Below are positions 34,798 through 45,780 of a stretch of DNA of 64,000 nt, in pieces. Under the pieces are notes generated by a model that made no database searches, was not told where the DNA came from, and saw only the letters and a program-made list of their open reading frames with translations. The stretch's first letter is position 1. Every line of letters starts with the position of its first letter. Position numbers and translations under genes: made by a program. Source of the stretch: Lytechinus variegatus (taxonomy: Eukaryota > Echinodermata > Echinoidea > Temnopleuroida > Toxopneustidae). The stretch is taken from positions 248,001-312,000 of the forward strand of contig NC_054758.1 of assembly GCF_018143015.1 (NCBI RefSeq), in the 5' to 3' direction.

Positions 34798-36866
34798 CAG
34801 TGGCGGATCCAGAGGGGGGCGCCCCGGGCGCGCGTATTTTCGCTGGATTTTTTTTTTTTGATGGTTATATTTACTGGATTGGTACAATGTAGTCAATTTC
34901 AAGGGCTAGATCTATTCAAAACTATATTTTAACTTACGCTCATGGCCTTTGTGTTCGCACAAATGCACCTCTGTCATACTGTATTGCAATATGTAAATTC
35001 CGGAATTCCAGGGCGCGCAAGTCGATTGGTTGGAAAGTTGCACCACTTGTAATCGGGAGTTGCAGTGCAGTGACCAGTGTGAAGATGTTGGATTCGATAT
35101 CATTTCCCCCCGCAATTTTGTGTTTTTTGTAACATTCGTTTGTCCGTCTTTATGGCAAATACATGTAAATTGTAAGTAACAGATCGCGAGAGAAAGTGTC
35201 AACGATGCGAATGATAATGTCTATCCCCGAGATTATTCTTCACTCAAAGATGAAGCCCTATATCGGGCGCCACGTGCGCAGCATTATCATTCTGCCTTGG
35301 TCATGTACGTTTTCACTGAAATGTATAGGTCAGACATATTTGTATTTAATGTAAACTAACTTTTACACTTTCCGGTAGATTCAGGGGCATATTATCCAGG
35401 GCGCCCCAACTAAGTTTCGCCGAAGCAATCATTCCAACGAATTATCAAGGAGCAAAATTGTATATTCTCAATCACCAGTCGACCCCACTCCGCGTTTGCT
35501 GTGTATAGGCAGCTATATGTCAGCGTAAGGAGCGAAGATTTTATGTGACGGGGGGGGGGGGGAATAAAAAAACTTTCGTGCTGGGGAAAAAAGTCCCGAG
35601 GACACATTGTGTATTGTTAAAAAGTAGAAATTGTGACATTAACCCCCCTTACCCCATTTTTAAAATGGGGTAAGGGGGGGGGGTTAATGTCTCACTTCTT
35701 CGTTTGTGTTGCATAAATAAACTTTCCATATTTTCATCTTAAAAAAATAAAAGTCATGATTGAGCTCAAACTTGGCAGGAATAGCTTTGCCCAACAGAAG
35801 GCAATCAATACAGTTTACAACATTTACTTTGTTGGTTGGAAAGCTATAGTATACATTGATTCAACATGTAGAAAAAACATCAAATTGGAAGCCTATATGA
35901 ATTCATGGTCTAAACAAGATGTAATTTCATAAATGAAAAGCTTACAAAATGCCTTCTGAACTCTGTATACCAAAGACGAGCCTCGGTTTCTTTCACATTT
36001 TCTGCCACTGATAGTTATAACTTATACAATTATGGACTGGATATCAAAGCTCCTTACATGTATTTTCTAGCATTTTATCATTAACCATAATTAATTATTT
36101 GTGGTATAGTTTTAACAAGTGCTTCGTAAAAATTGATTATCTTATGTTAAAATAAATATAAATACAATTTCATCCTGGTTGGTCATAAGTTAAGATGGCA
36201 ACGCGATGAGAGACTTTGAACGTAAACAATAAAAATGATGAGAATCCCCCTTAAGAAGCATTATATTACTTTGAGGTTGTGCAGAATGACTGGATTATTG
36301 AAGATGATTTGAAAATAATACGAGGGAAAAAGTTGATTACCAGAGGATGATGTCGTTTTTTCTGTAGTTTGTAACAATTTACTGTGCATTTTTGGGGAAA
36401 AAAAGAACCAAATTTTATGCATGTTGCCATACGACTAAACAATTCTCGTTTGAAACACACAATGTAAATACACAAATGACAATAAACAGAATGGATTATT
36501 CGGAACTTATCGATTACAAGTCTCAGTTTCGTATCATTTAAATTTGACGTTTCAATCACACGATGCAAGCAAGTGACTGAAGAGCCTTTGCCAAATGTTT
36601 GTTTTGAATGACCGCTTATACGGTGTGTGACTGGAAACCAGCTCCTAAATGAGTCAGTATGTGTCTTTTATTCATGAAGTTACAGTGATTTAAGTGTGCA
36701 TTTTTCTTCTAAAGGTGTTCTCAAAATCCGACTTTGGACATGATTTTTTGAAAAAGTCCTTGCCGTGGGAGGGGGGTATCCCCCTCCCACACCCTCCCCT
36801 GGCTCGGTCGCTTCGCTCCCTCGCCGCTGTCACCCCCCCTATTTCAAAATCCTGGATCCGCCCCTG
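34798..36866. mobile_element. CAGTGGCGGATCC-ended DNA transposon, about 2.1 kb
   Basis: Left CAGTGGCGGATCCAGAGG and right CCTGGATCCGCCCCTG are inverted ends. A 5-bp direct repeat ACTGT flanks them (34793-34797 and 36867-36871). No transposase frame is visible, so it is non-autonomous or badly decayed. It contains a 50-bp near-perfect palindrome at 35639-35687 ('ttaccccattt' against 'aaatggggtaa'). Related ends occur singly near 41190 and 48390. Confidence 0.8.
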
Positions 36867-36871
36867 ACTGT

Positions 36872-37760
36872 GGTATTTTTTAATCATTTTTCATTTTTTC
36901 CTATATAATTTTTACCGAATTTCATTGACATAATAGCTTTTTACTTGCATACTTTCAAAAAATCATTATCGTCCCGCATAAACTGAGCCCCCTCAAATTA
37001 CATCACAATAATATTGTCATCAAATTTTCTTCGATATCTTTCCGAATTTAGTTTCATCCACACTTAAAATCTGTTAAAAAATTATGGCTCGCTTTGTTTG
37101 CTCGTTTGGTTTGCTCGCTAGAAAATTAACTTTCCCGAAAGAATTAAAAACAATGTGCACCATATCAAAATAATGCTCAACCCAGTCGTAACTTTACCTT
37201 ATAGTGTCAGGTGAATGAGACTACTCGACATCATGTTATGGCTGAATCTGATGAAGCGTAAGGAGCTCTGATGATAAACTCCAAAGTCCAATCCGGAGTC
37301 AATTATGCTATTTATATGTGATAAATTAATCGCTTAAACGCTCAAGTGATTATGCACTGTTTACCTTGAAAGAGATATGTCTACATAAGATTAGGCTCAG
37401 GCCTACGGCTATATCATTGCATGTATTATACACTGACAGCTGCTGCTACAGCTCAGATGCATATTGAGCTGTTGTACTTGTAATTTATGCACATTGAGCT
37501 AGGATCCCAATATTTCAGGCGTTCTAGATCAGTAACACAATGTAAGTATTGGGAGAGGGACACGATATGGCGCACTGGACTAAAATATTTAGATAGTCAC
37601 ATGAAAGTGAATCGAGCGAGCAAAATGATAGACTCTTTTAAAATTATTATCAAATTTGGGGACATAGGCCTGGTATCCCATTTTTACTTTTTCCCCTTTC
37701 ATTATTATTTTTCTTCACTGTCTTTTGTTTATCTAGGTCTTAGACATTTTTGGGACGGGA
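36872..37760. other. No gene seen
   Basis: AT-rich DNA between two transposons. The short open frame at its right end runs into the next element and has no domain. Confidence 0.5.
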
Positions 37761-37768
37761 GTGGGCAA

Positions 37769-39341
37769 CAGTGGCATACCTTGGGTCAAGGCATAGGGGG
37801 ACACAAGCAAACATTTCCATCACTTAATGGGCGCGCGAAGCGCGTTCAATTGACAGGTATACTGACCTAAAAGAGGCATTAAACGTGTATATCTCACTGA
37901 TCAAATAATGTGAGCTAGAAGTAAAGTTTTAAAATCATGCGAGCGCGAATAAGCGCGAGTTGATTTTTTCGTATACGGTATAATGACCCCAACTAAAGAC
38001 ATTTGAAGGATTATTTTTTAAGGAATTCATGAAGAGCATATATATCTCTCACTATAGTCTTCTAATGCGAGCGCCAAACACTTGCTGATTATACCCAAGT
38101 ACATGAAGCATTTTTGCAGTCGATCATGAACATGATAATATCTCACTAATCAATTTGGAGCGCGAAGCGCGAGCTGAAAATCTTTGAAATTCAGAACTGA
38201 AGATGGACAATCTAAGGCTTGTTTGCAGGAATTCACCAAGACCACACCTGTCTCACTAACCAAATTGTTTGATATTAAGACCGAAAAAGGAACATTTCAA
38301 AGACCGTTTTTAGACATTCATGAAGAGCAGACATATCTCATCATGTTTTATATTTAGACCTTAAAGGTCAAGTCCACCTCAGAAAATTGTTGATTTAAAT
38401 CAATAGAGAAAAATCAGACAAGCACAATGCCGAAAATTTCATCAAAATCGGATGTAAAATAAGAAAGTCATGACATTTCAAAGTTTCGCTTATTTTCAAC
38501 AAAATAGTTATATGAACGAGCCAGTTACATCCAAATGAGGGAGTCGATGATGTCACTCACTCACTATTTCTTTTGTTTTTTATTGTTTGAATTATTCAAT
38601 ATTTCAATTTTCACGAATTCACCGATTAGGACCTCCTTGCCTGAAGCAAAAAAAATGTTTAAAAAATGGATTTCCACATATTCAGGGAGGAATGAAACTT
38701 CATTTCGCATGACAATGACGAGAAAATCAAAATATTTCATATTTCACATAATACAATACAAAAGAAATAGTGAGTGAGTGGTGTCGTCAGTTTCCTCATT
38801 TGCATACCGACCAAGATATGCATATAACTGTTTTGTGAAATATAGCGAAACTTTAAAATGTCATAACTTTCTTATTTTACATTCGATTTTGATGAAATTT
38901 TCAGTGTTATGCTTGTTGACTTTTTCTCTTTTTATTCAAATTAAGTTTTTGTTGGGGTGGACTTGTCCTTTATAGGAGGCCATGACTTTAAGTAGTCATG
39001 AAAAAGAAGCACCTGTCACTACATAAAACAATATTAACTCGAAGTGCGAGGAAATAATATATTTGGTGTATATTGACTTGAAAACGGGATGCTATATACA
39101 ACAGGATATTAAACCGATAATGTAAGCACCAGGAATGATGAACACATAGGCCCTAAGCAAATTATGTTTCATAAAGTTATGAAAAATATTTCTTATACAA
39201 TGTAATATGATATGACATAATATGCAATAATTCTTCCCCACTACGTTTCTTTCTTTCTCACTCTTTTTCTCCATTTCTCCATTTTTTTGCCAGGCGATGG
39301 GAGGGGGGGGGGCACGTGCCTCTCCCGAAGTCACGCCGCTG
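37769..39341. mobile_element. hAT-like element with GTGGGCAA duplication
   Basis: 1573 bp flanked by the 8-bp direct repeat GTGGGCAA (37761-37768 and 39342-39349). The ends CAGTGGCATACC and, in reverse complement, CAGCGGCGTGAC are hAT-like. The interior has repeated 'gagcgcgaagcgcgagctga' type blocks (37830, 37940, 38160) separated by similar 100-200 bp units, but no intact transposase. A 'GGTCAAGTCCACC' MITE (38361-38974) is nested inside it. Confidence 0.88.
38361..38974. mobile_element. 'AGGTCAAGTCCACC' MITE nested in the hAT-like element
   Basis: Left TTAAAGGTCAAGTCCACC and right GGTGGACTTGTCCTTTA with the same self-complementary body as 23855-24450. It was inserted after the host element. 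Confidence 0.85.
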
Positions 39342-39739
39342 GTGGGCAACACCCTCTTAGGTCCATTCATCTGTTCCACTCCTGCAGAGAAAATGACTAT
39401 TAATTACAGACACAAATTTCTATCCCCAATCTATAAGAATATTTTGAAATATTTTTTTTTTCAACTAAAATAAATCTCTGAAACAATGAATTTCAAACGT
39501 TTGATCCCTTTTTCCCTTATGTTATGGAGATCTGCATGATTATAGGCCTACTCTTCGTCTGTCTACCAGTGTTATTTGTGTGATCTCATCCAGCTCCCCA
39601 TTCGTTTCCCATCCCATCATACACCTGCGTATCTTTATTTGAGGGTCTGTTGTAGTGAAAAAGCGAAGCGTCCAATCCACTATGTATATATTATATACAT
39701 GCACTGGAAAAGCATTGATGTTTCACATAACTTTGAAAT

Positions 39740-40131
39740 TGATACTTTATTTACCACAATCTTCATAAAAAACATACAAATCAAGAAGTATAAATATTTC
39801 AATAAAATACATTATAACAAAAGTGAGTATATTTAAGAATAGTGGAAGGATCACTGAAAAGTTACAAGGAACTTACAAGTTAGTGATCCTGAAATTAACA
39901 CAAAACAACACAATTAAAAAACAAATGCAGTAAGGAAATGCAGAACAGCAAACATAACAAAAGTATACAATTGGATCTATATCAGTATTACTATTAGTAT
40001 TAGACTTTCTGCATGAAATGTATTTTTAAATGTCTTTTAAAGCTTTGAAGAGTTTTGCAATGCTTGATATTTTGAAGGATCTTATTCCAAATAATGGGAC
40101 CCCTGCATAAAAATATGTTGTTTGAGAAAGA
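39740..40131 (-). mobile_element. LINE fossil: C-terminal end of ORF2 and 3'UTR
   Basis: On the minus strand, 40131 to 40000 reads SFSNNIFLCRGPIIWN then KILQNIKHCKTLQSFKRHL and a stop at 40000-40002. The pattern RGPIIWN...IK.......FKRHLK is the usual C-terminus of APE-type LINE reverse transcriptase proteins (CR1/L2/Rex/RTE-like). The 3'UTR may end at the aaataaagtat near 39745. Everything upstream of this tail is lost or unrecognisable. Confidence 0.65.
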
Positions 40132-40139
40132 ATAAACTT

Positions 40140-42000
40140 CAACTTAAAGAAGGAGATAGGTGACTACAATCTGGAATGGGGGAGCGGTAAGGGTAAAACA
40201 AAACGCTACAAAATATGAGAATATGTCGCTGACAACTTTAATTAAGCAATCTCAAAGTTTTATAAACCAGGTATATATTCCAGGTCCGATTTCTACACTT
40301 TTTTTCTCTCCTTTCACATAAACATTTCATTACAAAGGTTTGATTGAGAAAAATTATTCAACATTAACACTAAACATTAACACTATGTACTAAAATTAAC
40401 CAATGCATTAGTAGGAGGTAGCGGGATTGTTTATTGATAAACAAAGGTTGGCTCTAGGAGGGGGGGTGGATAGCCGGTATAAATAATCCGTGTTTGTCAA
40501 CGACCCATCCACGGAGAAAAAAAATCGATATTCGTCGCCCGTCCGCCCGCCCGCTCACTCCTCCAAAAACAAACGTGACAAATAGGTATTACAGTGATCA
40601 TGGATAGGTCCATGCAGTGATCTACTTCGTTAGCGACTTGATTGTTTATTACTTTCAAATCCATCTGACGATAGACTTATACATTTTCTTTTTTCCAAAT
40701 CATGCCATGTCTATTTTCTCTGATACGATTAGCGACCATTTTCTTCATTTATGAATAACGATTCTTTTCCTCATTTATGAATAGCGAACATTTTTATCCC
40801 ATATATCGAGCATATGAATCTTGATTCAGCATTATGAACATTTAATTAGCAACCAACCATTAATTAATTAATATGTTATGAATAGGGGCCCCTCTTCAGT
40901 TTTCTGAATAATGGATGATTTCGCAAAACGCGCTTAGGATGATACCTCAAGGAAAATTGTGAATTGTGGACCGTATATCGGGCATTGGAAAGTACATACC
41001 AAGATGCGTTTTTTATGGATAGAAAATTATCCATAAATGAAGAAGAAATCATCAAAATCATTTTTTTTATGAATCGACGATCAGAGTTAGTTTTTTTATT
41101 TAGTTGTCGTTGATATATCATAGGTTTTCGTTTTTCTAAAGGAATTCGTTTTGTAAAAGTATATACCTGCGAGCCTGAAGGACAGGCGCGGATCTAGGGG
41201 AGGGGGTTGAAGGTGCTATATATATGATTTCATTTCTATAGGGTTAGGGTTACATATATATATATATAGTTTTCCTTATATAGGTTTATTATTAATGTGA
41301 TATTGGAGATTTATGGGCTAACTTAATATATACATTGGATTTTATTGCAATAAAAACTATCAAAATACAATCACAAGCAGTCAAAGACTGAAATAAGTGA
41401 ATGTTTACATACAAATAGAAACACAACAAAATATAAAGTCAACATTATAAATAAATATTAAATAGAATACAAATTCATAAAGATGAAAAAGTAATGTATC
41501 GTAAGTAAATACAAGAGGCCATAAGTACTACAAAGTGTCAGCAAAGAAGAAACAATGGGAGTGAAAAATTAAGAAGAAAGAGGAGATCAGAGAAGATGAG
41601 AGAAGGAAAATAGGGATAAGACAAAGAGAAGGGAAAACAAGAGTGAAATTTTGTAAGAGAATAAGAAGCAACATTAAGAATAAAAAATGATAACCTTAAC
41701 TGTTTATCTATCCCCAACCCCCTTACAACACAATCATAAAAGTTAGAGTTCGCCAAGTGTGTATGTCAATCAGGGCTTATTTCTCATCTGGTCAAATAAG
41801 TCGAAGTTTGGGCATAATAATTGATCAGGGATTGGCTAGCTATGTCCAAGTACTTGGACCAAACATTCATTCTCTCAGACCCCATATGACACACCCAAAC
41901 TATATGACTCCTCTCACATTCTTTTAACACTGCATAACCCAGTGTATCTTACATGGTGTTTAGGCCTCGTTCCTTGAATACCCCTTTTATGTGAACAGTC
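40140..42000. other. No gene seen
   Basis: AT-rich DNA with repeated 'atttatgaatarcga' words at 40730-40800, a G/C patch at 40530-40565 and a TA-dinucleotide run at 41250-41270. No exon supported. Confidence 0.5.
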
Positions 42001-42362
42001 CTCTTTAGAGAATGAGAAAGAGCGCGCCCAAGTGAATAGCGATCGGTCGCTCACAATAGAGTGTCCGAAGTTTCCTGGGCGATGCGGCGATGCATAGCGA
42101 GCGGGTTGGTGTGTTGGTTGCCTAGTAACTTTATTGATAGGACCCCACGCCAGTTTTGTTGATAGGGGCCTACACGCAGGCAGATATCTTAGTTGTGGGT
42201 CAAATTTTCTTCAGCACAGGTGCAAGCGCGCGGCTTCGTCGTGAACCAGCGTAATTTCTTCTAAACAACCGTTCGTAGTTTAACAAGTTTAGTACAAGAA
42301 AATCCATATCGGAACCATAAACAGGAAACATCTTGGATAAGATTCATACCGAATTCTTTAAG
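42000..42362 (+). promoter_or_regulatory. Candidate promoter and non-coding first exon of ODF3-like copy 3
   Basis: CpG-rich relative to the flanks, with an X-box at 42117-42129 and a splice donor TTTAAG|GTAAAT (exon end 42362). The acceptor before the copy-3 ATG is at 43026-43027, giving a 664-bp intron. No TATA box is obvious. The exact start of transcription cannot be read. Confidence 0.5.
42117..42129. promoter_or_regulatory. X-box (RFX-type) site
   Basis: GTTGCCTAGTAAC fits RYYNYY-N-RRNRAC at every position. RFX factors bind such sites at ciliary genes. It lies about 245 bp before the candidate leader donor and 943 bp before the ATG of ODF3-like copy 3. Confidence 0.6.
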
Positions 42363-43059
42363 GTAAATATGATTATTTAGAGGGAATTTTGTTCTGTTTG
42401 TGAGTAGAGTAAACTAAAGAAGACCGCACACCGGGAAGGACCATCTTGATTTTTGTTTTCAAAACACTCAATATGCCAAGACGAAAAGACTCAAGATTTC
42501 AGTTTAAATGTGTTGAAACCCATGTTTCTGTGAGTAATAACATAGCAAAGGAGAAGAAGTTGTAGAAGACGTATTATGGTAGTAGTTATGATTGAAAAAA
42601 ATAGTAGGAGTAGGATGGAAGTACATGTACATGCGGTAGCCATATTTGTATAATCGCCGTTGTCATGGGTGTGGTAGTAGAAGCAATATACTGACTTATA
42701 GTTTTATAATGAAAATATATATTTACATTCCTCTGCATATATACCCAAAATCTTGTACACATTAATGTTGGTCAACATGCCTATTGATTGATGCTAACTT
42801 AGTTTTCCTAACCAGAACCCAAGAAAAGTTATGTATGAAACGTGTAGTTAATTATATCTACCAAACAAGTATTTTACCTTACTATTGGGTTATTATTTTT
42901 CTTAGTGTTTTACTTTATGATTGTTATTATTTCTTCTGTTTCAGATTTATGATTGTATTTGATGTTTTCTTATTTCATGATAGTTCTCAGTCTCACCTAA
43001 CCATATTTCCTCCATCTTTTCTTGTAGGTATAAAGTGAAAACTAGGATAAAATAGAAAG

Positions 43060-45148
43060 ATGGCTGCAGGCTATACTCCTACCAAACCTAGAGCTCCAAT
43101 TGCAGCATCCTTTGCTGGTCCTGGTCCCAATGTCCTCCTTCCCAGTAACATTGGCCAAGGAACGGCCATCACCAAGAGACAGATGCCCATTTATTCATTC
43201 GGTATTCGTCACAGATCGTTTAGCACCGACTGCAGTCCAGGACCATGCCATAACTACCCTTCTAAAGTCACTAGGAGAGGAAATGATGGCACTCCACACT
43301 ATTCCCTGTACGACCGTCCTAAGGACATGACCGCATTTAAGACACCAGGACCAGGAGCTTATTCTCCTGAAAAAGCAGGACCAAGTTCCCATTTTCATGC
43401 TCCTGCATACGGCCTTAGGTCGAGGACAAAAGGAGTCAAGTGTGATAAGTCCCCAGGTAATTATATCCAGTAGTGGACCATGACCCGAAGGAGACAAAGC
43501 ATTGAGGGGCACTGCATTGTTTTTGAACAATGCCGTGCCCCCCATGCTTTGTCTCCTCGGGGTCACAGTCCGCCACTGATTATATCTCATACTTGGTAAT
43601 CTCTGAGAAGCTGAAGATCAAGACAGAGAGAAAGGGTTGCTGATTTGTCACATTATGAGGGGTTTATAGTTCATGTACCAGTCCTCTTTAATAACCCTCT
43701 CCCCAAAGTAGAATGTTTGATATAATAAACCAATCTGCTATGTTCAATTCTATTTTTGTGGCAGCGGTGGGATACACTTTCCATTCAAATTTCTTATGAC
43801 TCAAGTTACTAAAGTAATAATAGACTTGTCTACATGATGAATGTCACAATGGGTCACCCATGAAACTAATTCAGTCATGACTAGGTTAAGTTATGATAAA
43901 CAAGTTCCATCAGCTCCCCTTTACCAAGAAACTTTTTAGTGTTTTGAAGTTTGGTTTGTTTAATGTCATTAAATGCATTCATATCAGTTGTTCCACTTCA
44001 TGATGGGTGTATCTTAAGATTTGAAATGTTAAACATATTCATGATCTGGGTTTAAATTCTTTTGTTTTATTTGTTTGTTTGTCCTCAGCTCCCAATAGCT
44101 ACACTTTACCCAAGATCCTTGGTGGATACTCCCCTGTGAAGCCATCGGGAGCAAGGTACTCTCTTAGGGATCGCCCCAAGGTTGGAAGCTTTGCTGAAGA
44201 TCTGCAGAAAACTCCTGGACCAGGATCACATGATGTTGTAGAGCCATCCATCTACAAGCATAAATCCCCTAGCTATTCAATGATTGGAAGAAACCAGATG
44301 CCAAGTGATAGTACACGCAAACCAGGCCCAGGAGCACACAGTCCAGAGAAGGTATGTGTGTCTTGTCTTCTTGATAAAAACTTTAATAGTACTGTTCAAA
44401 GTTTACATGATTTTTAGGGGCTGTGGAATGGTTTTCAAAGTGGGGGGGGGGGGGAGCTGACCATGTAAAGAATCACAATCATATGGTCATTTTTACCTTT
44501 TTGTACATGGTTTTGGAAAAAAGTGGGGGGGGGGGGCTTCAGCTTCTGCTTCCGCAGCCCCTGATTTGTAATGTAAAGTTCAAAGCTTACACCTAGGCCA
44601 TGGTTAATTCTGCCTTTTGATTATTTTAATGGTGGCAGTAGTTGGATGAATGTGCAACATAAATCCAAATGGATCAAAGCTAAAGAAGAAATAATGTGAG
44701 ATGATGCTGTTATAGAAGCTTTATTGTAATCAATTGGAAGATTGCATTTTGAATATCATCATCATTGTTATGTGGCAAGTAAATATTATGTTGAAAATTT
44801 TCTGTGTCATATGAGGACCTTTCTGAGTCTAATAGGGTCATTGAACCTGTCCAGAGTTATTTATTGAACAGGAAAGAGTTGCGTTCAAACGCAAGTCCCA
44901 AATGATTGTTGATTGGTTGAAGATCAAGTTTCGCATAATTTTTAGAGTTGCGATTGATTGCAACGGGCCCCAGATCAGCCTTGATTATTGATGGTATTGG
45001 TGAGTAGGTGAAGTTATTCTCATTTCCATTTTTTTTCTCTTTTCCACCACCACAGGTCACAGTCAACAAAAGGATGGCTCCTAAATTCTCCTTTGGTGTC
45101 CTTCATTCAGAGTATACCACACCTCTTATTGAGCAGCCTTGTGATTAA
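43060..45148 (+). CDS. ODF3-like: ODF3/CIMAP1-like STPGR-repeat protein, copy 3 (intact)
   Basis: Coding exons 43060-43456, 44089-44351 and 45056-45148 join in phases 1 and 0 to 250 residues. It begins MAAGYTPTKPRA, and an acceptor at 43026-43027 precedes the ATG by 32 nt. The repeats GPGPNVLLP, SPGPCHNYP, TPGPGAYSPEK, SPAPNSYTLP, TPGPGSHDV and KPGPGAHSPEK follow at the family spacing, and the C-terminus is HSEYTTPLIEQPCD. All three exons are open and all junctions are canonical, so this is the best functional copy of the three. It is closest to copy 2 (shared NIGQGTAITKRQMPIYSFG and VKCDKSPG). A 3'UTR intron starts at 45181, 32 nt after the stop. Role: microtubule-associated protein of sperm tail or cilium (family knowledge). 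Confidence 0.95.
43468..43578. mobile_element. 111-bp hAT-type MITE 12 nt after a splice donor
   Basis: The element is flanked by the 8-bp direct repeat ATTATATC (43460-43467 and 43579-43586). Arms CAGTAGTGGACCATGACCC... and the mirror ending GTCCGCCACTG pair over about 50 bp each ('ggagacaaagcat' with 'atgctttgtctcc'). It starts 12 nt into intron 1 of copy 3. Confidence 0.92.
44416..44563. mobile_element. Short TIR element in intron 2 of copy 3
   Basis: Ends AGGGGCTGTGGAA and TTCCGCAGCCCCT are inverted repeats, each followed inward by a long G run and 'tggttttc' or 'ggttttgg'. The target duplication is unclear. Confidence 0.65.
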
Positions 45149-45624
45149 AGCATCTTCTATCAATACTTTTAGTTTACTTGGTAAGTCATTTGTCTCATTA
45201 GAAAAAGGTTCAATTTGCAAAGAACCCCCCCCCCCTCTCCTGTTTATTAAATACAAATACCATCTTTATATCATACAAAACTAAAAGAAGAAGTAAAAAT
45301 TTCTAATTTTTAAAGTTGATAAACATACATTTTTAATATGCCTCCAAAACAAATAAAACACTAGTAATTGTAAATCAAGGATGACAGCATTTCTTAATAT
45401 TGCCTTTCATAATCTATATACATTTGTTTTATATTTTTTACATCACTGATTTGAACTATGTATCAGTGCAGGGAGATGGGAGTAGATCATTCCCTGAACT
45501 TTAAATGTTGTTATGGGTTATATAATCTCTTATTGATGTATTCATATTGATTTTGTGTTAAATTGCTTTCAAATATCAATTATCTATTAATGTCATTTTC
45601 CTTGTCTTTTTCTTTTATTTACAG

Positions 45625-45780
45625 ATACATGCAAAGTTTGGGTACTACCACATAGAGTGTATGCAGCAGTGTCTATCTTGGATAAAATCATGGATTTTTC
45701 TGCCACAATCTACATTGGTGTCAACTTAAACAGGCTAAAGACATTGAAACATCAGCAACATCATATTTAAAAAATAAGAT
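45625..45780 (+). other. Last (3'UTR) exon of ODF3-like copy 3
   Basis: The acceptor ttttatttacag ends at 45624. The exon holds 'agagtgtatgcagcagtgtc' and 'tatcttggataaaatcatgg', which match the last exon of copy 1. The 3' end is not defined; AATAAA hexamers at about 47517 and 47625 would give a long 3'UTR if used. Confidence 0.65.

Noticed and set aside
36690-36887. 65-residue minus-strand frame at the right end of a transposon
   Set aside because: It spans the terminal inverted repeat and its flank.
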